The notes below the pieces were generated by a model. It saw only the letters and a list, made by a program, of their open reading frames with translations, had not been told where the DNA came from and did not search any database. A DNA stretch of 64,000 bases from contig NZ_CP107772.1 of the NCBI RefSeq assembly GCF_036345155.1, forward strand, positions 9,424,001 through 9,488,000, read 5' to 3'. The translations under genes and the position numbers were made by a program. Shown in pieces: positions 35,112 through 42,736 of this stretch. Positions within the stretch are counted from its first letter, which is position 1. Each line of letters starts with the position of its first letter. The DNA comes from Streptomyces sp. NBC_00582 (GTDB taxonomy: Bacteria > Actinomycetota > Actinomycetes > Streptomycetales > Streptomycetaceae).

Positions 35112-36557
35112 CTAGACGCTCGTCGCCGGGTACGTCGGGTACTCCACGCCGGAGACGTGCTGGACGACCCGGACGACCTGGCAGGAGTAGCCGAACTCGT
35201 TGTCGTACCAGAGGTAGAGGATGGCGTTGTCGCCGTCCACCTTGGTGGCGCCGGCGTCGACGATCGAGGCGTGGCGCGAGCCGATGAAGTCCATGGAGAC
35301 CGCGTCGGGGGCCGTGGTGAAGTCGATCTGGCGCCGCAGCGGCGAGGTCAGGGAGACCTCGCGGAGGTGGTCGAGGACCTCCTCGCGCGTGGTCTCGCGG
35401 CCGAGCCGCAGGCTGAGGATCGCGATCGAGACGTCCGGCACCGGGACCCGGATGGAGCTGCCGGTGATCGGCGCCTTGAGGTCGGGAAGCGCCTTGGCGA
35501 CGGCGGACGCGGCACCCGTCTCGGTGATCACCATGTTCAGCGGCGCCGAGCGGCCACGGCGGTCGGCCTTGTGGTAGTTGTCCAGCAGGTTCTGGTCGTT
35601 GGTGAACGAGTGGACGGTCTCCACATGGCCGCGCTCCACGCCGTACTCGTCGTGCATCGCCTTCAGCGGCGGCACGATCGCGTTGGTGGTGCAGGAGGCG
35701 CAGGACAGGATCTGCTCGTCCGGCTTGATGGTGTCGTGGTTGACGCCGTGCACGATGTTGGGGACGTCGCCCTTGCCGGGCGCGGTCAGCACGACCTTGT
35801 CGATGCCGGGCCGCAGGTGCTGGGAGAGCCCCTCGCGGTCGCGCCACTTGCCCGTGTTGTCGATCAGGATGGCGTCGCGGATGCCGTACGCCGTGTAGTC
35901 GACCTCGGACGGGTCGTTCGCGTAGATGACCTTGATCTCGTTGCCGTTGGCGATGATCGTGCCGTTGGCCTCGTCGACCGTGATCGTGCCCTGGAACTGG
36001 CCGTGGACCGAGTCGCGGCGCAGCAGCGAGGCGCGCTTGACCAGGTCCTGCTCGCCGCCGCCGCGCACCACGACGGCGCGCAGTCGCAGCCCGTTGCCGG
36101 AGCCGGTCTTCTCGATGAGCAGCCGGGCGACGAGCCGGCCGATGCGGCCGAAGCCGTACAGGACGACGTCGCGCGGCTCGCGGCGGTCGATCTTGTCGGC
36201 GCCCGTGGCGCCGGCGACGGCCTCGGCGGTGAACTCCAGGACCGACAGACCGCGGTCGTCGGCCCGGTGGGTCTCGGCGAGCATGCCGATGTCGATCTGG
36301 GACGGGCCGAGGTCCAGCGTGGTGAGCGCCTCGAGGAACGGCAGGGTCTCGGTGACCGAGAGCTCCTCGCCCGCGATCTGGCGGGCGAACCGGTGGGTCT
36401 TGAGGATGCTGACCACCGACTTGTTCACCAGGGAGCGGCTGTGCAGCAGGATCGTCACGTCCCGCTCGCGGTGCAGCTTCCCGATCATCGGGATCATCGA
36501 CTCCGCGATCTCCTCGCGGTTCTTCCAGTTGGTGAACGAAGCGTCGTTGAGCGTCAC
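35112..36557 (-). CDS. gap: Glyceraldehyde-3-phosphate dehydrogenase, long form
   Basis: The 481-aa protein carries the usual GAPDH core after about 128 extra N-terminal residues. The NAD loop VLYGFGRIGRLVARL starts near residue 132; the catalytic cysteine is in LSCASCTTNAIVPPLK; phosphate-binding RSAPLNMVITETGAA and the C-terminal WYDNEFGYSCQVVR are intact. Standard GAPDHs are about 335 aa, so this belongs to the long type seen beside the canonical enzyme in Streptomyces. The N-terminal part is helical (NREEIAESMIPMIGKLHRERD) and of unknown role. It stands alone, 74 bp from an MFS gene on the same strand. Confidence 0.93.
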   Translation of the reverse strand: MTLNDASFTNWKNREEIAESMIPMIGKLHRERDVTILLHSRSLVNKSVVSILKTHRFARQIAGEELSVTETLPFLEALTTLDLGPSQIDIGMLAETHRADDRGLSVLEFTAEAVAGATGADKIDRREPRDVVLYGFGRIGRLVARLLIEKTGSGNGLRLRAVVVRGGGEQDLVKRASLLRRDSVHGQFQGTITVDEANGTIIANGNEIKVIYANDPSEVDYTAYGIRDAILIDNTGKWRDREGLSQHLRPGIDKVVLTAPGKGDVPNIVHGVNHDTIKPDEQILSCASCTTNAIVPPLKAMHDEYGVERGHVETVHSFTNDQNLLDNYHKADRRGRSAPLNMVITETGAASAVAKALPDLKAPITGSSIRVPVPDVSIAILSLRLGRETTREEVLDHLREVSLTSPLRRQIDFTTAPDAVSMDFIGSRHASIVDAGATKVDGDNAILYLWYDNEFGYSCQVVRVVQHVSGVEYPTYPATSV

Positions 36558-36631
36558 GGGCCTATCTTTCGAGCTAGGTGGCGCTCAGATGCTAACCCGA
36601 CCGTCATCTGATCATTCAAGCGGGGGTCTGC

Positions 36632-38089
36632 TCAGGTGTGCGGGAGGGCAGGGGCGGACGCAGGGCGCGGGCGGCGCGGGATCCCCAGGGCGCACAGCGC
36701 TCCGGCGAACACCACCGCGACACCGACCCACACCGCGGGGTGCAGACCGTCGACGAATTGCCGGGGGCCCTCGGTGCTGCCATGCGCCACGAACACCGTG
36801 CTCAGGACGGCGATGCCGAGCGCGCCGCCGACCTCGCGGACCGTGGTGTTGGCTCCGGACGCCTTGCCCGCGTGCTCCTCGGCGACCGAGCCGAGCACGA
36901 CCGCCGCCGTCGGCGCGAACACGAGGCCCATGCCGGCACCGGCCACGATCATCGGGGCGACCAGGGACGTGTACTCCGTGTCGACGCCGGCCACCAGGTT
37001 GATCCAGCCCAGCCCGACACCCTGGAGGAACAGGCCGAGGGCCATCAGCCGGCCGCCGCCCACCTTGTCGGTGAGCAGTCCGGCGACGGGGGCCACGACC
37101 ATCGGCATCAGGGTCCAGGCGAGCGTGCGCACACCGGCCTCCAACGGGGTGCGCGGCGGCACGATCTGGAGGTACTGGGCGAGCAGGAACAGTGAGCCGA
37201 AGACGCCGAAGTACATGGTCGCGGAGACGATGTTGGTGAGGGTGAAGGCCCGTACCCGGTAGAAGGACAGCGGCAGCATCGGGTCGTCGGTCCGGCCCTC
37301 CCGGGCGACGAACGCGGCCAGCAGCACCGCCCCGCCGGTGAACGCGCCGAGCACCTTGCCGGAGGTCCAGCCGTCGGGCTCGCCGTGCACGATCGCCCAC
37401 ACCGCCGCGCTCAGTCCGGCCGCCGCCAGGACCATGCCGACCAGGTCGAGCCGGACGCCGGGCAGCGAGCTCTCCTTCAGCGCGGACAGCACGAGCGGGA
37501 TCGCGATCACACAGACCGGCACGTTGATCCAGAAGATCCACTGCCAGTCCAGACCGTCCACGACCGCGCCGCCGACGACCGGGCCCATCGCCACGGCGAG
37601 CCCGCTCACCCCGGACCACACGCCGAGGGCCATCCCGCGCAGCCGCAGCGGCACCGCCTGCGACAGCAGCGTCAGCGACAGCGGCATGACGGCGGCGGCG
37701 CCGACGCCCTGGACCGCCCGGAAGGTGATGAGCCGGGCGCTGGTGTCCGACAGGCCGCAGCCGATCGAGGCCAGTGTGAACAGGGCGATGCCGGCGACGA
37801 ACACCTTCCGGCGCCCGAAGCGGTCACCGAGCGCGGCGCCGGTCATCAGCAGACAGGCGAAGCTCAGCACGTACGCGTTGACGAACCACTGGAGTTCCTG
37901 GGTGTTCGCCTCCAGGTCCACGGCCAGGGTGCGCAGGGCCGTGGAGACGACGAGGTTGTCCAGCGCGACCATGAACATGGGCACGCTCGCCGCGACGATC
38001 GCGAGCCAGAGGGGTGTTCGGCGGCCCTCGGCCGCCGGGGCGGAGGCGGCCGGTTCGTCGAGGGCCGGGCTCTCTTCGGACAGTGTCAT
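36632..38089 (-). CDS. MFS multidrug exporter, DHA2 (EmrB/QacA) type
   Basis: The 485-aa membrane protein has about 14 predicted helices. The motif DNLVVSTALRTLAVDL in helix 1, GDRFGRRKVF in the loop between helices 2 and 3, and the motif C-like GPVVGGAVVDGLDWQWIFWINVP fit drug:H+ antiporters of 14 helices. It lies 28 bp after the gene for a small ABM/DUF3291-like protein and is divergent from a MerR regulator, the typical layout of an inducible export operon. Substrate unknown. Confidence 0.9.
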   Translation of the reverse strand: MTLSEESPALDEPAASAPAAEGRRTPLWLAIVAASVPMFMVALDNLVVSTALRTLAVDLEANTQELQWFVNAYVLSFACLLMTGAALGDRFGRRKVFVAGIALFTLASIGCGLSDTSARLITFRAVQGVGAAAVMPLSLTLLSQAVPLRLRGMALGVWSGVSGLAVAMGPVVGGAVVDGLDWQWIFWINVPVCVIAIPLVLSALKESSLPGVRLDLVGMVLAAAGLSAAVWAIVHGEPDGWTSGKVLGAFTGGAVLLAAFVAREGRTDDPMLPLSFYRVRAFTLTNIVSATMYFGVFGSLFLLAQYLQIVPPRTPLEAGVRTLAWTLMPMVVAPVAGLLTDKVGGGRLMALGLFLQGVGLGWINLVAGVDTEYTSLVAPMIVAGAGMGLVFAPTAAVVLGSVAEEHAGKASGANTTVREVGGALGIAVLSTVFVAHGSTEGPRQFVDGLHPAVWVGVAVVFAGALCALGIPRRPRPASAPALPHT

Positions 38090-38117
38090 GGTGGGGCCTC
38101 TCCTGGGTGAGGGGGTG

Positions 38118-38519
38118 TCAGGCGCCGGTGCGTTCCTGCTCGGCGAGGCGGCGCCGGGCGTCCGTCCAGTCGAGGGGCAGGTCGGACGCGGGGACCCGCC
38201 AGAACGTGAAGACCGAGCCCTTCATCGTGGGCCGCAGCCCGTTCATGATCGACTTGTGCGGCTCGGCCCCGGCGTAGGCGTGGAGCGCGGCCTTGTCCTC
38301 CCAGGCCGACAGCGTCCAGAACGTGCGTTTGAGGGGCTCCGCGATCAGCGAGGCGCCGTACGCCCCCGGCGCGCCGGAGACCTGCCTCCACGCGGCGAGC
38401 GACTTCAGGAAGAAGCGCGGTACGTCCCTGGGCGAGCGGACCTCCAGCCGGGAGGCCATCACGAACGCCTCGGTGTCGGGTGCGGGGGTGCTGACTGTCG
38501 TCCAGCGCAGGGTGGGCAT
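38118..38519 (-). CDS. Small monooxygenase-like (DUF3291/ABM-type) protein
   Basis: The 133-aa protein has an alpha/beta ferredoxin-like pattern: FVMASRLEVRSPRDVPRFF, RTFWTLSAWEDKAALHAYAGAEPHKSIM, and GSVFTFWRVPASDLP. This is close to dimeric antibiotic-biosynthesis-monooxygenase-like and DUF3291 proteins; I am unsure which. No metal or flavin motif is visible. As the first gene of the MFS export operon and next to the inverted repeat in the MerR gap, it is probably induced with the exporter and may modify or bind its substrate. Confidence 0.7.
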   Translation of the reverse strand: MPTLRWTTVSTPAPDTEAFVMASRLEVRSPRDVPRFFLKSLAAWRQVSGAPGAYGASLIAEPLKRTFWTLSAWEDKAALHAYAGAEPHKSIMNGLRPTMKGSVFTFWRVPASDLPLDWTDARRRLAEQERTGA

Positions 38520-38551
38520 GGCTGCGGCCTTCTCTCCGGCGGCGCGAATAT

Positions 38552-38592
38552 TGGATACCTCTACTATCTATGTTAGACAGTAGAGGTATCCA
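38552..38592. promoter_or_regulatory. Long inverted repeat in the MerR/MFS divergent gap
   Basis: TGGATACCTCTACT (38552-38565) and AGTAGAGGTATCCA (38579-38592) are perfect 14-bp arms with a 13-bp spacer. The element lies between the minus-strand export operon and the plus-strand MerR gene. Its length, AT-richness and location point to a MerR operator controlling both directions. Confidence 0.75.
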
Positions 38593-38632
38593 GTTTTCAA
38601 GTGTGGAGCCGAACGAATCGGAGCCGAACCGT

Positions 38633-39250
38633 ATGCGCATCTCCGAACTGAGCCGCCGCAGCGGCGTCTCCGTGACGACGATCAAGTACTACCTGCGCGA
38701 GGGACTGCTGCCGCCCGGCCGCCAGACGGCCGCGACCCAGGCCGAGTACGACGACCAGCACCTGCGCCGGCTCCGCCTCGTCCGCGCCCTGACCGGCGTC
38801 CGCGGACTGTCGGTCAGCACCACCCGCGAGGTCCTGGACGCCCTCGAGGAGTACACGGGGGACACCCACCGTCTGCTTGGCCTCGCCCTGGGCTCCCTCC
38901 GGGTGGGCGGGGCGCCCTGCGACGACGCCGCCGAGGCGGCCGAGGTGGAGGAGCTGGTCAAGGAGCTGGACTGGGACGTGCACGCCGCGGCGCCCGCCCG
39001 GGCCACCCTCGCCGAGACGCTCGCCTCCCTGCGCGCCCTGGGCGTCCCGATCGACTGGCGGACCCTGCTGCCCTACGCCCGCCTCGCCGAGGACACCGCG
39101 GTCCTCGACCTCGACCAACTCGGCGGCCTGGACGACCCGTTGGAGGCCGCCGAACGCGCCCTGCTGCTGACGGTCCTCCTGGAGCCCGCCCTGCTGGCCC
39201 TGCGCCGCATGGCCCAGGAGAACGAGTCGGCCCGTCGGCACACTCCCTGA
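38633..39250 (+). CDS. MerR family transcriptional regulator
   Basis: The 205-aa protein begins MRISELSRRSGVSVTTIKYYLREGLLPPG, a MerR winged helix, followed by the YDDQHLRRLRLVRAL second DNA-contacting region and a long C-terminal helical domain (residues about 75-205) that would bind the inducer. ATG 38633 is preferred; the longer frame from 38570 begins inside the inverted repeat. Its TGA stop is supplied by the first bases of the left IS481-type end (39248), so the C-terminus may have been altered by the insertion. The divergent DUF3291/MFS operon is the likely target. Confidence 0.88.
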   Translation: MRISELSRRSGVSVTTIKYYLREGLLPPGRQTAATQAEYDDQHLRRLRLVRALTGVRGLSVSTTREVLDALEEYTGDTHRLLGLALGSLRVGGAPCDDAAEAAEVEELVKELDWDVHAAAPARATLAETLASLRALGVPIDWRTLLPYARLAEDTAVLDLDQLGGLDDPLEAAERALLLTVLLEPALLALRRMAQENESARRHTP

Positions 39251-39276
39251 CCGGACAGGTGGGTGACACGCCTGGC
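39248..39276 (+). repeat. Left IS481-type terminal inverted repeat
   Basis: These 29 bp, starting TGACCGGACAGG and ending ACGCCTGGC, are the inverse complement of 41746-41774 with 27 of 29 positions matching. The sequence resembles the ends of IS481-family elements, and the partner lies beside a transposase fragment. Confidence 0.75.
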
Positions 39277-39397
39277 CGGGGGGGTGGCCGCGACGGGGCC
39301 GCATGATCCTCGCTCGATCGGGTACGCGAGGCCGGACCGCGCCTGGAGGGAGCCTTCGGGAGCGGGCCGTACGACCGCCGCGACGAGGGGAACTGTC

Positions 39398-39796
39398 ATG
39401 GAGACGCCCGCCCACGACCGCAACGCCGACCCCGCCCGGTGGGCACTGGACGCGCTGGCCAAGGACACCGGGAACACGGTGGCGCTGGACACGCTCGCAC
39501 ACTGCGACGTCCTCGTGCCGGTACCCGAGGACGCCACCGACGAGGACATCACCAACCCGGCCACCGTGGCCCTGCCGGTCCTGGACAACCCCGGCGGCGC
39601 GCCCGTCGTCCCGGTGTTCACCTCCGAACCCGAGATGGCCGAACTGCTGCCGGGCATCGACCGCTACCGCCTGGTGCCCCTCGGCGCGCTCGCCGCCCAG
39701 TGGCCCACCGAGGAGCTGTCGCTCGCCATCGACGCCGCCGGCGAACACCCGCTGACGCTCACCTCCGAGGGGGTACGCACCCTGCTCGCCCGCTGA
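39398..39796 (+). CDS. SseB family protein
   Basis: The 132-aa protein resembles the SseB N-terminal domain: DVLVPVPEDATDED, VPVFTSEPEMAELLPGID and a C-terminal hydrophobic strand with PLTLTSEGVRTLL. The family is widespread in actinobacteria and its role is poorly known; despite the name, it need not be a secretion factor. ATG 39398 follows GAGGGG by 7 nt. The frame extends upstream to 39263, but this part runs into the IS end. It is 58 bp from a membrane protein gene on the same strand. Confidence 0.8.
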   Translation: METPAHDRNADPARWALDALAKDTGNTVALDTLAHCDVLVPVPEDATDEDITNPATVALPVLDNPGGAPVVPVFTSEPEMAELLPGIDRYRLVPLGALAAQWPTEELSLAIDAAGEHPLTLTSEGVRTLLAR

Positions 39797-39854
39797 CGCC
39801 GTACGGGAGCCGGTGCACGCACAGCACCCCCCGCGCGTGATCCAGAATGACCCC

Positions 39855-40946
39855 ATGATCTGGCTCTCCGGCGTGGCCGGCGGACTCGTGCTCGCCCTGG
39901 TGCTCGGGAGCGTTCTGCGCACCCTCGTCGTCCCGCGCGGCCTGTACTCCGTGGTCGTGTACCGACTGTGGTGGACCCTGCGCCGGCTGCTGCATCTCGC
40001 GGCCCTGCGCCGCGGCTACGAGGCCATCGACCGGTGGCAGGCCTGGCTGGCCCCGCTGATCCTGGTCGGCATGCTGGGGATCTGGCTGCTCGGCGCGCTG
40101 ATCGGGTACGGGCTGCTGCTGTACGCGCTGTCCCCGCTCGACTGGACCACCTCCTTCCGCGAGGCCGGCTCCAGCCTCTTCACCCTCGGCTTCGCCAGCG
40201 GCGCCCGGCTCAGACTGTCCGCCCTCGACTTCGCCGCCGCGATCACCGGCCCCGTCGTCATCGCCCTGCAGATCGCCTACCTGCCCACCCTCTACGCCGC
40301 CTACAACCGGCGTGAGCTGGAGGTCACCCTGCTGCAGTCGCGGGCCGGCGAGCCCGCCTGGGGCCCCGAGATCCTCGCCCGGCAGTGGCTCGTCGACACC
40401 GAGACCGCGCTGCCCGAGCTGTACCGGGCCTGGGAGCGGCTGGCCTCCGACATGGGCGAGAGCCATGCCACGTACCCGGTGCTGCTGGCGTTCCGCTCCC
40501 CGCGTCCGCACCGCAGCTGGCTGGTCGGGCTGATCGCGGTGATGGACGCGGCGGCCCTGCAGCTCGCGCTCTCCCCGCGCTCCGCCCCGCCGGAGGCCCG
40601 GCTCGTGCTGCGGGCCGGCTTCACCGCCCTGCGCGACATCGCCCGCTCGCTCCGCTTCCCCTTCGACTCCGACCCCACCCCCGACGGCCCGCTCCGGCTG
40701 ACGTACGTCGAGTTCGACGCGGCGGTGTCGATGCTGGAGTCGACGGGCTTCCGGGCCGAGCGCGGCACCGAGGAGGCCTGGCCGCACTTCAGGGGCTGGC
40801 GCGTCAACTACGAGACGGTCGGCTACGAGCTGTGCCGCCGCTGCGACGCGGTCCCCGCCCTGTGGACGGGCCCGCGCGACTTCCCCTCCGCCCCCATCCC
40901 GCCCCGCCGCCCGGCGGACCGGCGGCCGGGGGAGGGGAAGGGATAG
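39855..40946 (+). CDS. Membrane protein with pore-loop-like segment
   Basis: The 363-aa protein begins with a membrane helix (LSGVAGGLVLALVLGSVLRTLVV), has a second at about residues 68-95 (PLILVGMLGIWLLGALIGYGLLLYAL), then a short amphipathic stretch with SSLFTLGFASG and a third helix (FAAAITGPVVIALQIAYLPTLYAAY). The TLGF-type segment between two helices recalls the pore loop of two-helix ion channels, although the full TVGYG filter is absent. Residues about 150-363 are cytoplasmic and helical with a proline/arginine-rich end. No established family name came to mind, so channel function is inference. Confidence 0.7.
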   Translation: MIWLSGVAGGLVLALVLGSVLRTLVVPRGLYSVVVYRLWWTLRRLLHLAALRRGYEAIDRWQAWLAPLILVGMLGIWLLGALIGYGLLLYALSPLDWTTSFREAGSSLFTLGFASGARLRLSALDFAAAITGPVVIALQIAYLPTLYAAYNRRELEVTLLQSRAGEPAWGPEILARQWLVDTETALPELYRAWERLASDMGESHATYPVLLAFRSPRPHRSWLVGLIAVMDAAALQLALSPRSAPPEARLVLRAGFTALRDIARSLRFPFDSDPTPDGPLRLTYVEFDAAVSMLESTGFRAERGTEEAWPHFRGWRVNYETVGYELCRRCDAVPALWTGPRDFPSAPIPPRRPADRRPGEGKG

Positions 40947-40976
40947 CGCTCCCGCCGTCTTCCCTCCTGCTTGCCT

Positions 40977-41575
40977 TCACCACGGCAGGTTCACCGTGAA
41001 GACCGTCTGCGTGTTCGGCGTGCCGGTCACCGAGACCGTGCCGCCGTGGGCCTCGGTGAGCCGGCGGACGATCGCCAGGCCCAGACCGCTGCCGCCGGTC
41101 TGCCGGCTGCGGGACTTGTCGGCACGCCAGAACCGGTCGAAGACGCGCGGCAGGCCGTCCGCGGCGATCCCGGTACCGGTGTCGGCGACCTCGATGACGA
41201 CCTCGCCCCCCGCGCAGCGGCAGCGCAGCGTGACGGCGCCGCCGGGAGGCGTGTGCCGGACGGCGTCGGACAGCAGGTCGCCGATGGTCCGGCGCAGGCG
41301 GGCGGGGTCGGCGTGGAGGGTGGGCGTGCCCTCGATTCGGGTGGTGAGCGCGACCCCGGCGGACTCGGCACCGCCGCGGTGGGCCGCCGCCACGTGGTCG
41401 AGGAGTTCCCGCAGGTCCAGGGGTTCCGGATGCAGCCGGAGCCGGCACGCGTCGGCCTGCGCCAGGTGCTGGAGGTCGTCGACGGTGTGCCGCAGCAGCA
41501 GGGCCTCCTCCCGCAGGGAGGCGACGAACGCCTCGTCGGAGACGGCCAGGCCGTCCTGGGCCGCTCGGGCGGGCC
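40977..41575 (-). pseudogene. Truncated sensor histidine kinase
   Basis: Reading leftwards from about 41575, the frame gives AAQDGLAVSDEAFVASLREEALLLRHTVDDLQHLAQAD, the second helix of a histidine-kinase dimerisation domain, then a complete HATPase domain (LRRTIGDLLSDAVRHTPPGG as N box, VADTGTGIA as G1 box, FDRFWRADKSR, GGSGLGLAIVRRLTEAHGG as G2 box). The phospho-accepting H box, the membrane sensor and the start codon are absent: the frame meets a stop just upstream and runs into a transposase fragment. No response regulator is adjacent. The gene was probably cut by the IS event and cannot autophosphorylate. Confidence 0.78.
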
Positions 41576-41774
41576 GCTACCGGCTGCACGGCCAAGCCGG
41601 GATGCAGGACCGCTCCAGCCGTCCGCGCCGCCAGCCGCGCCGGACACCGGCCCAGGTGGAGGAACACATCGTGCGGCTGCGGCAGGAGCACCGCATCGGC
41701 CCGCTGCGGCCGGCCGCCCACACCGGCATCGGCGGCCACACCCCAGCCAGCCGTGTCACCAACCTGTCCGGTCA
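41568..41774 (+). mobile_element. Internally deleted IS481-family element, right end
   Basis: The plus-strand frame reads GRYRLHGQAGMQDRSSRPRR, then QVEEHIVRLRQEHRIGP. This matches the N-terminal region of IS481-type transposases (pattern RYxxEGxAGLxDRSSRPxR, then RIVxLRxEHRxGP). The DDE catalytic domain is missing: the frame goes straight to RVTNLSGQ, which overlaps the right terminal repeat. The transposase start and left end are absent here because the kinase gene abuts it. This is a dead remnant. The last 29 bp (41746-41774) are the right terminal repeat. Confidence 0.75.
41746..41774 (-). repeat. Right IS481-type terminal inverted repeat
   Basis: The 29-bp sequence ending CCTGTCCGGTCA is the inverse complement of 39248-39276 with two mismatches. 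No target-site duplication is obvious in the flanks. Confidence 0.75.
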
Positions 41775-41779
41775 GTCAC

Positions 41780-42181
41780 CTAGGTGTCCTGGGAACCGCC
41801 GAGCATCCGCTCCAGCACGTCCCGCTGGAGCGGCAGCACCTCGGTGTGCAGGTCACGGCCCTTGCGGGTGAGGGTGACGTACACCCCGCGCCGGTCCTCC
41901 ATGCAGACGGCCCGTTCCACGAGGCCGTCCTTCTCCAGCCGGCCGATGAGACGGGACAGGGCGCTCTGGCTGAGGTGCACCCGGCCGACGAGGTCCTGCA
42001 CCCGGCACTGGTCGTTCTGCCGGGGCGCCTCGGCGGCGAGGAGGTCGAGCACCTCGAAGTCGCTCGCCCCGAGGCCGTGCGGGTGCAGCGCGCGGTCGAT
42101 CTCGCACATCGTCCGCGCGTGCACCGACAGGATGTCCCGCCACCGCTCCTCGAGGCCCGCCCCGACCGTCTTCGCCGCCAT
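41780..42181 (-). CDS. MarR family transcriptional regulator
   Basis: The 133-aa protein has a MarR winged helix (VQDLVGRVHLSQSALSRLIGRLEKDGLVER) and the wing CMEDRRGVYVTLTRKGRDLH. A cysteine in the N-terminal part (TMCEID) and one in the wing could sense oxidants, but this is a guess. It lies 66 bp downstream of a VOC gene on the same strand, so it may regulate that gene. The stop sits 6 bp from the right IS end. Confidence 0.88.
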   Translation of the reverse strand: MAAKTVGAGLEERWRDILSVHARTMCEIDRALHPHGLGASDFEVLDLLAAEAPRQNDQCRVQDLVGRVHLSQSALSRLIGRLEKDGLVERAVCMEDRRGVYVTLTRKGRDLHTEVLPLQRDVLERMLGGSQDT

Positions 42182-42247
42182 ACCCGCACGGTAACACCCT
42201 GGGGACGGTTCATTGAGTGGGCAACTAGTGCAGGCGCATGCGGTTTT

Positions 42248-42598
42248 CTACGACGGGTCCTGGAGCAGCCCGACGAGGTTGCCGTCCGGGTCCTTCACGG
42301 AGGCGATGAGCCGGCCGTTGCCGACGTCCTGGATGTCCTGGAGCACCTCGCCCCCCGCCTCCACCAGCGCCGCGAGCCGCGCCCGGATGTCGGAGACGTG
42401 CCAGTACGGGACCGGTCCGGTCAGCCCCTGGGCATGGCCGTTCGGGTTGAGGCCGACGTCCTGGCCGGCGGCCTTGAAACCGACGTAGTACGGCGCGTCG
42501 GCGTACGGCTCGACCTCCAGCAGCGCGGTGAACAGGGCCTTCGCCCGCTCGGCGTCCTTGACGGGGTAGATGATCGTCTGCAGACCGGTGGTGGTCAT
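42248..42598 (-). CDS. VOC family protein (glyoxalase-like)
   Basis: The 116-aa protein, starting MTTTGLQTIIYPVKD, is a single VOC domain: ERAKALFTALLEVEPY, YYVGFKAAGQDVGL, PVPYWHVSDIRARLAALVEAGGEV and the closing VKDPDGNLVGLLQ. Proteins of this size act as metal-dependent isomerases, lyases or drug-binding proteins; the substrate is unknown. The downstream MarR gene on the same strand could be its regulator. An 18-residue upstream extension lacks a better ribosome site. Confidence 0.83.
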   Translation of the reverse strand: MTTTGLQTIIYPVKDAERAKALFTALLEVEPYADAPYYVGFKAAGQDVGLNPNGHAQGLTGPVPYWHVSDIRARLAALVEAGGEVLQDIQDVGNGRLIASVKDPDGNLVGLLQDPS

Positions 42599-42703
42599 GG
42601 GGGTCGCTCCTCGCTGGTGCGTGGCCCGACGGGGTTCCGCCGGTGGTTTCACGCTAGGGCGGGGGAGGGGTGAGCCGCTTCTCGAATCCTGACCGATGAC
42701 GAA

Positions 42704-42728
42704 GGGGCCGGTCGCTGGGACCGGCCCC
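42704..42728 (-). terminator. Hairpin terminator after the galactan LacI gene
   Basis: GGGGCCGGTC (42704-42713) pairs with GACCGGCCCC (42719-42728) around a 5-nt loop. It lies just past the LacI stop (42737) in the direction of transcription. Confidence 0.75.
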
Positions 42729-42736
42729 CTGCGTCA

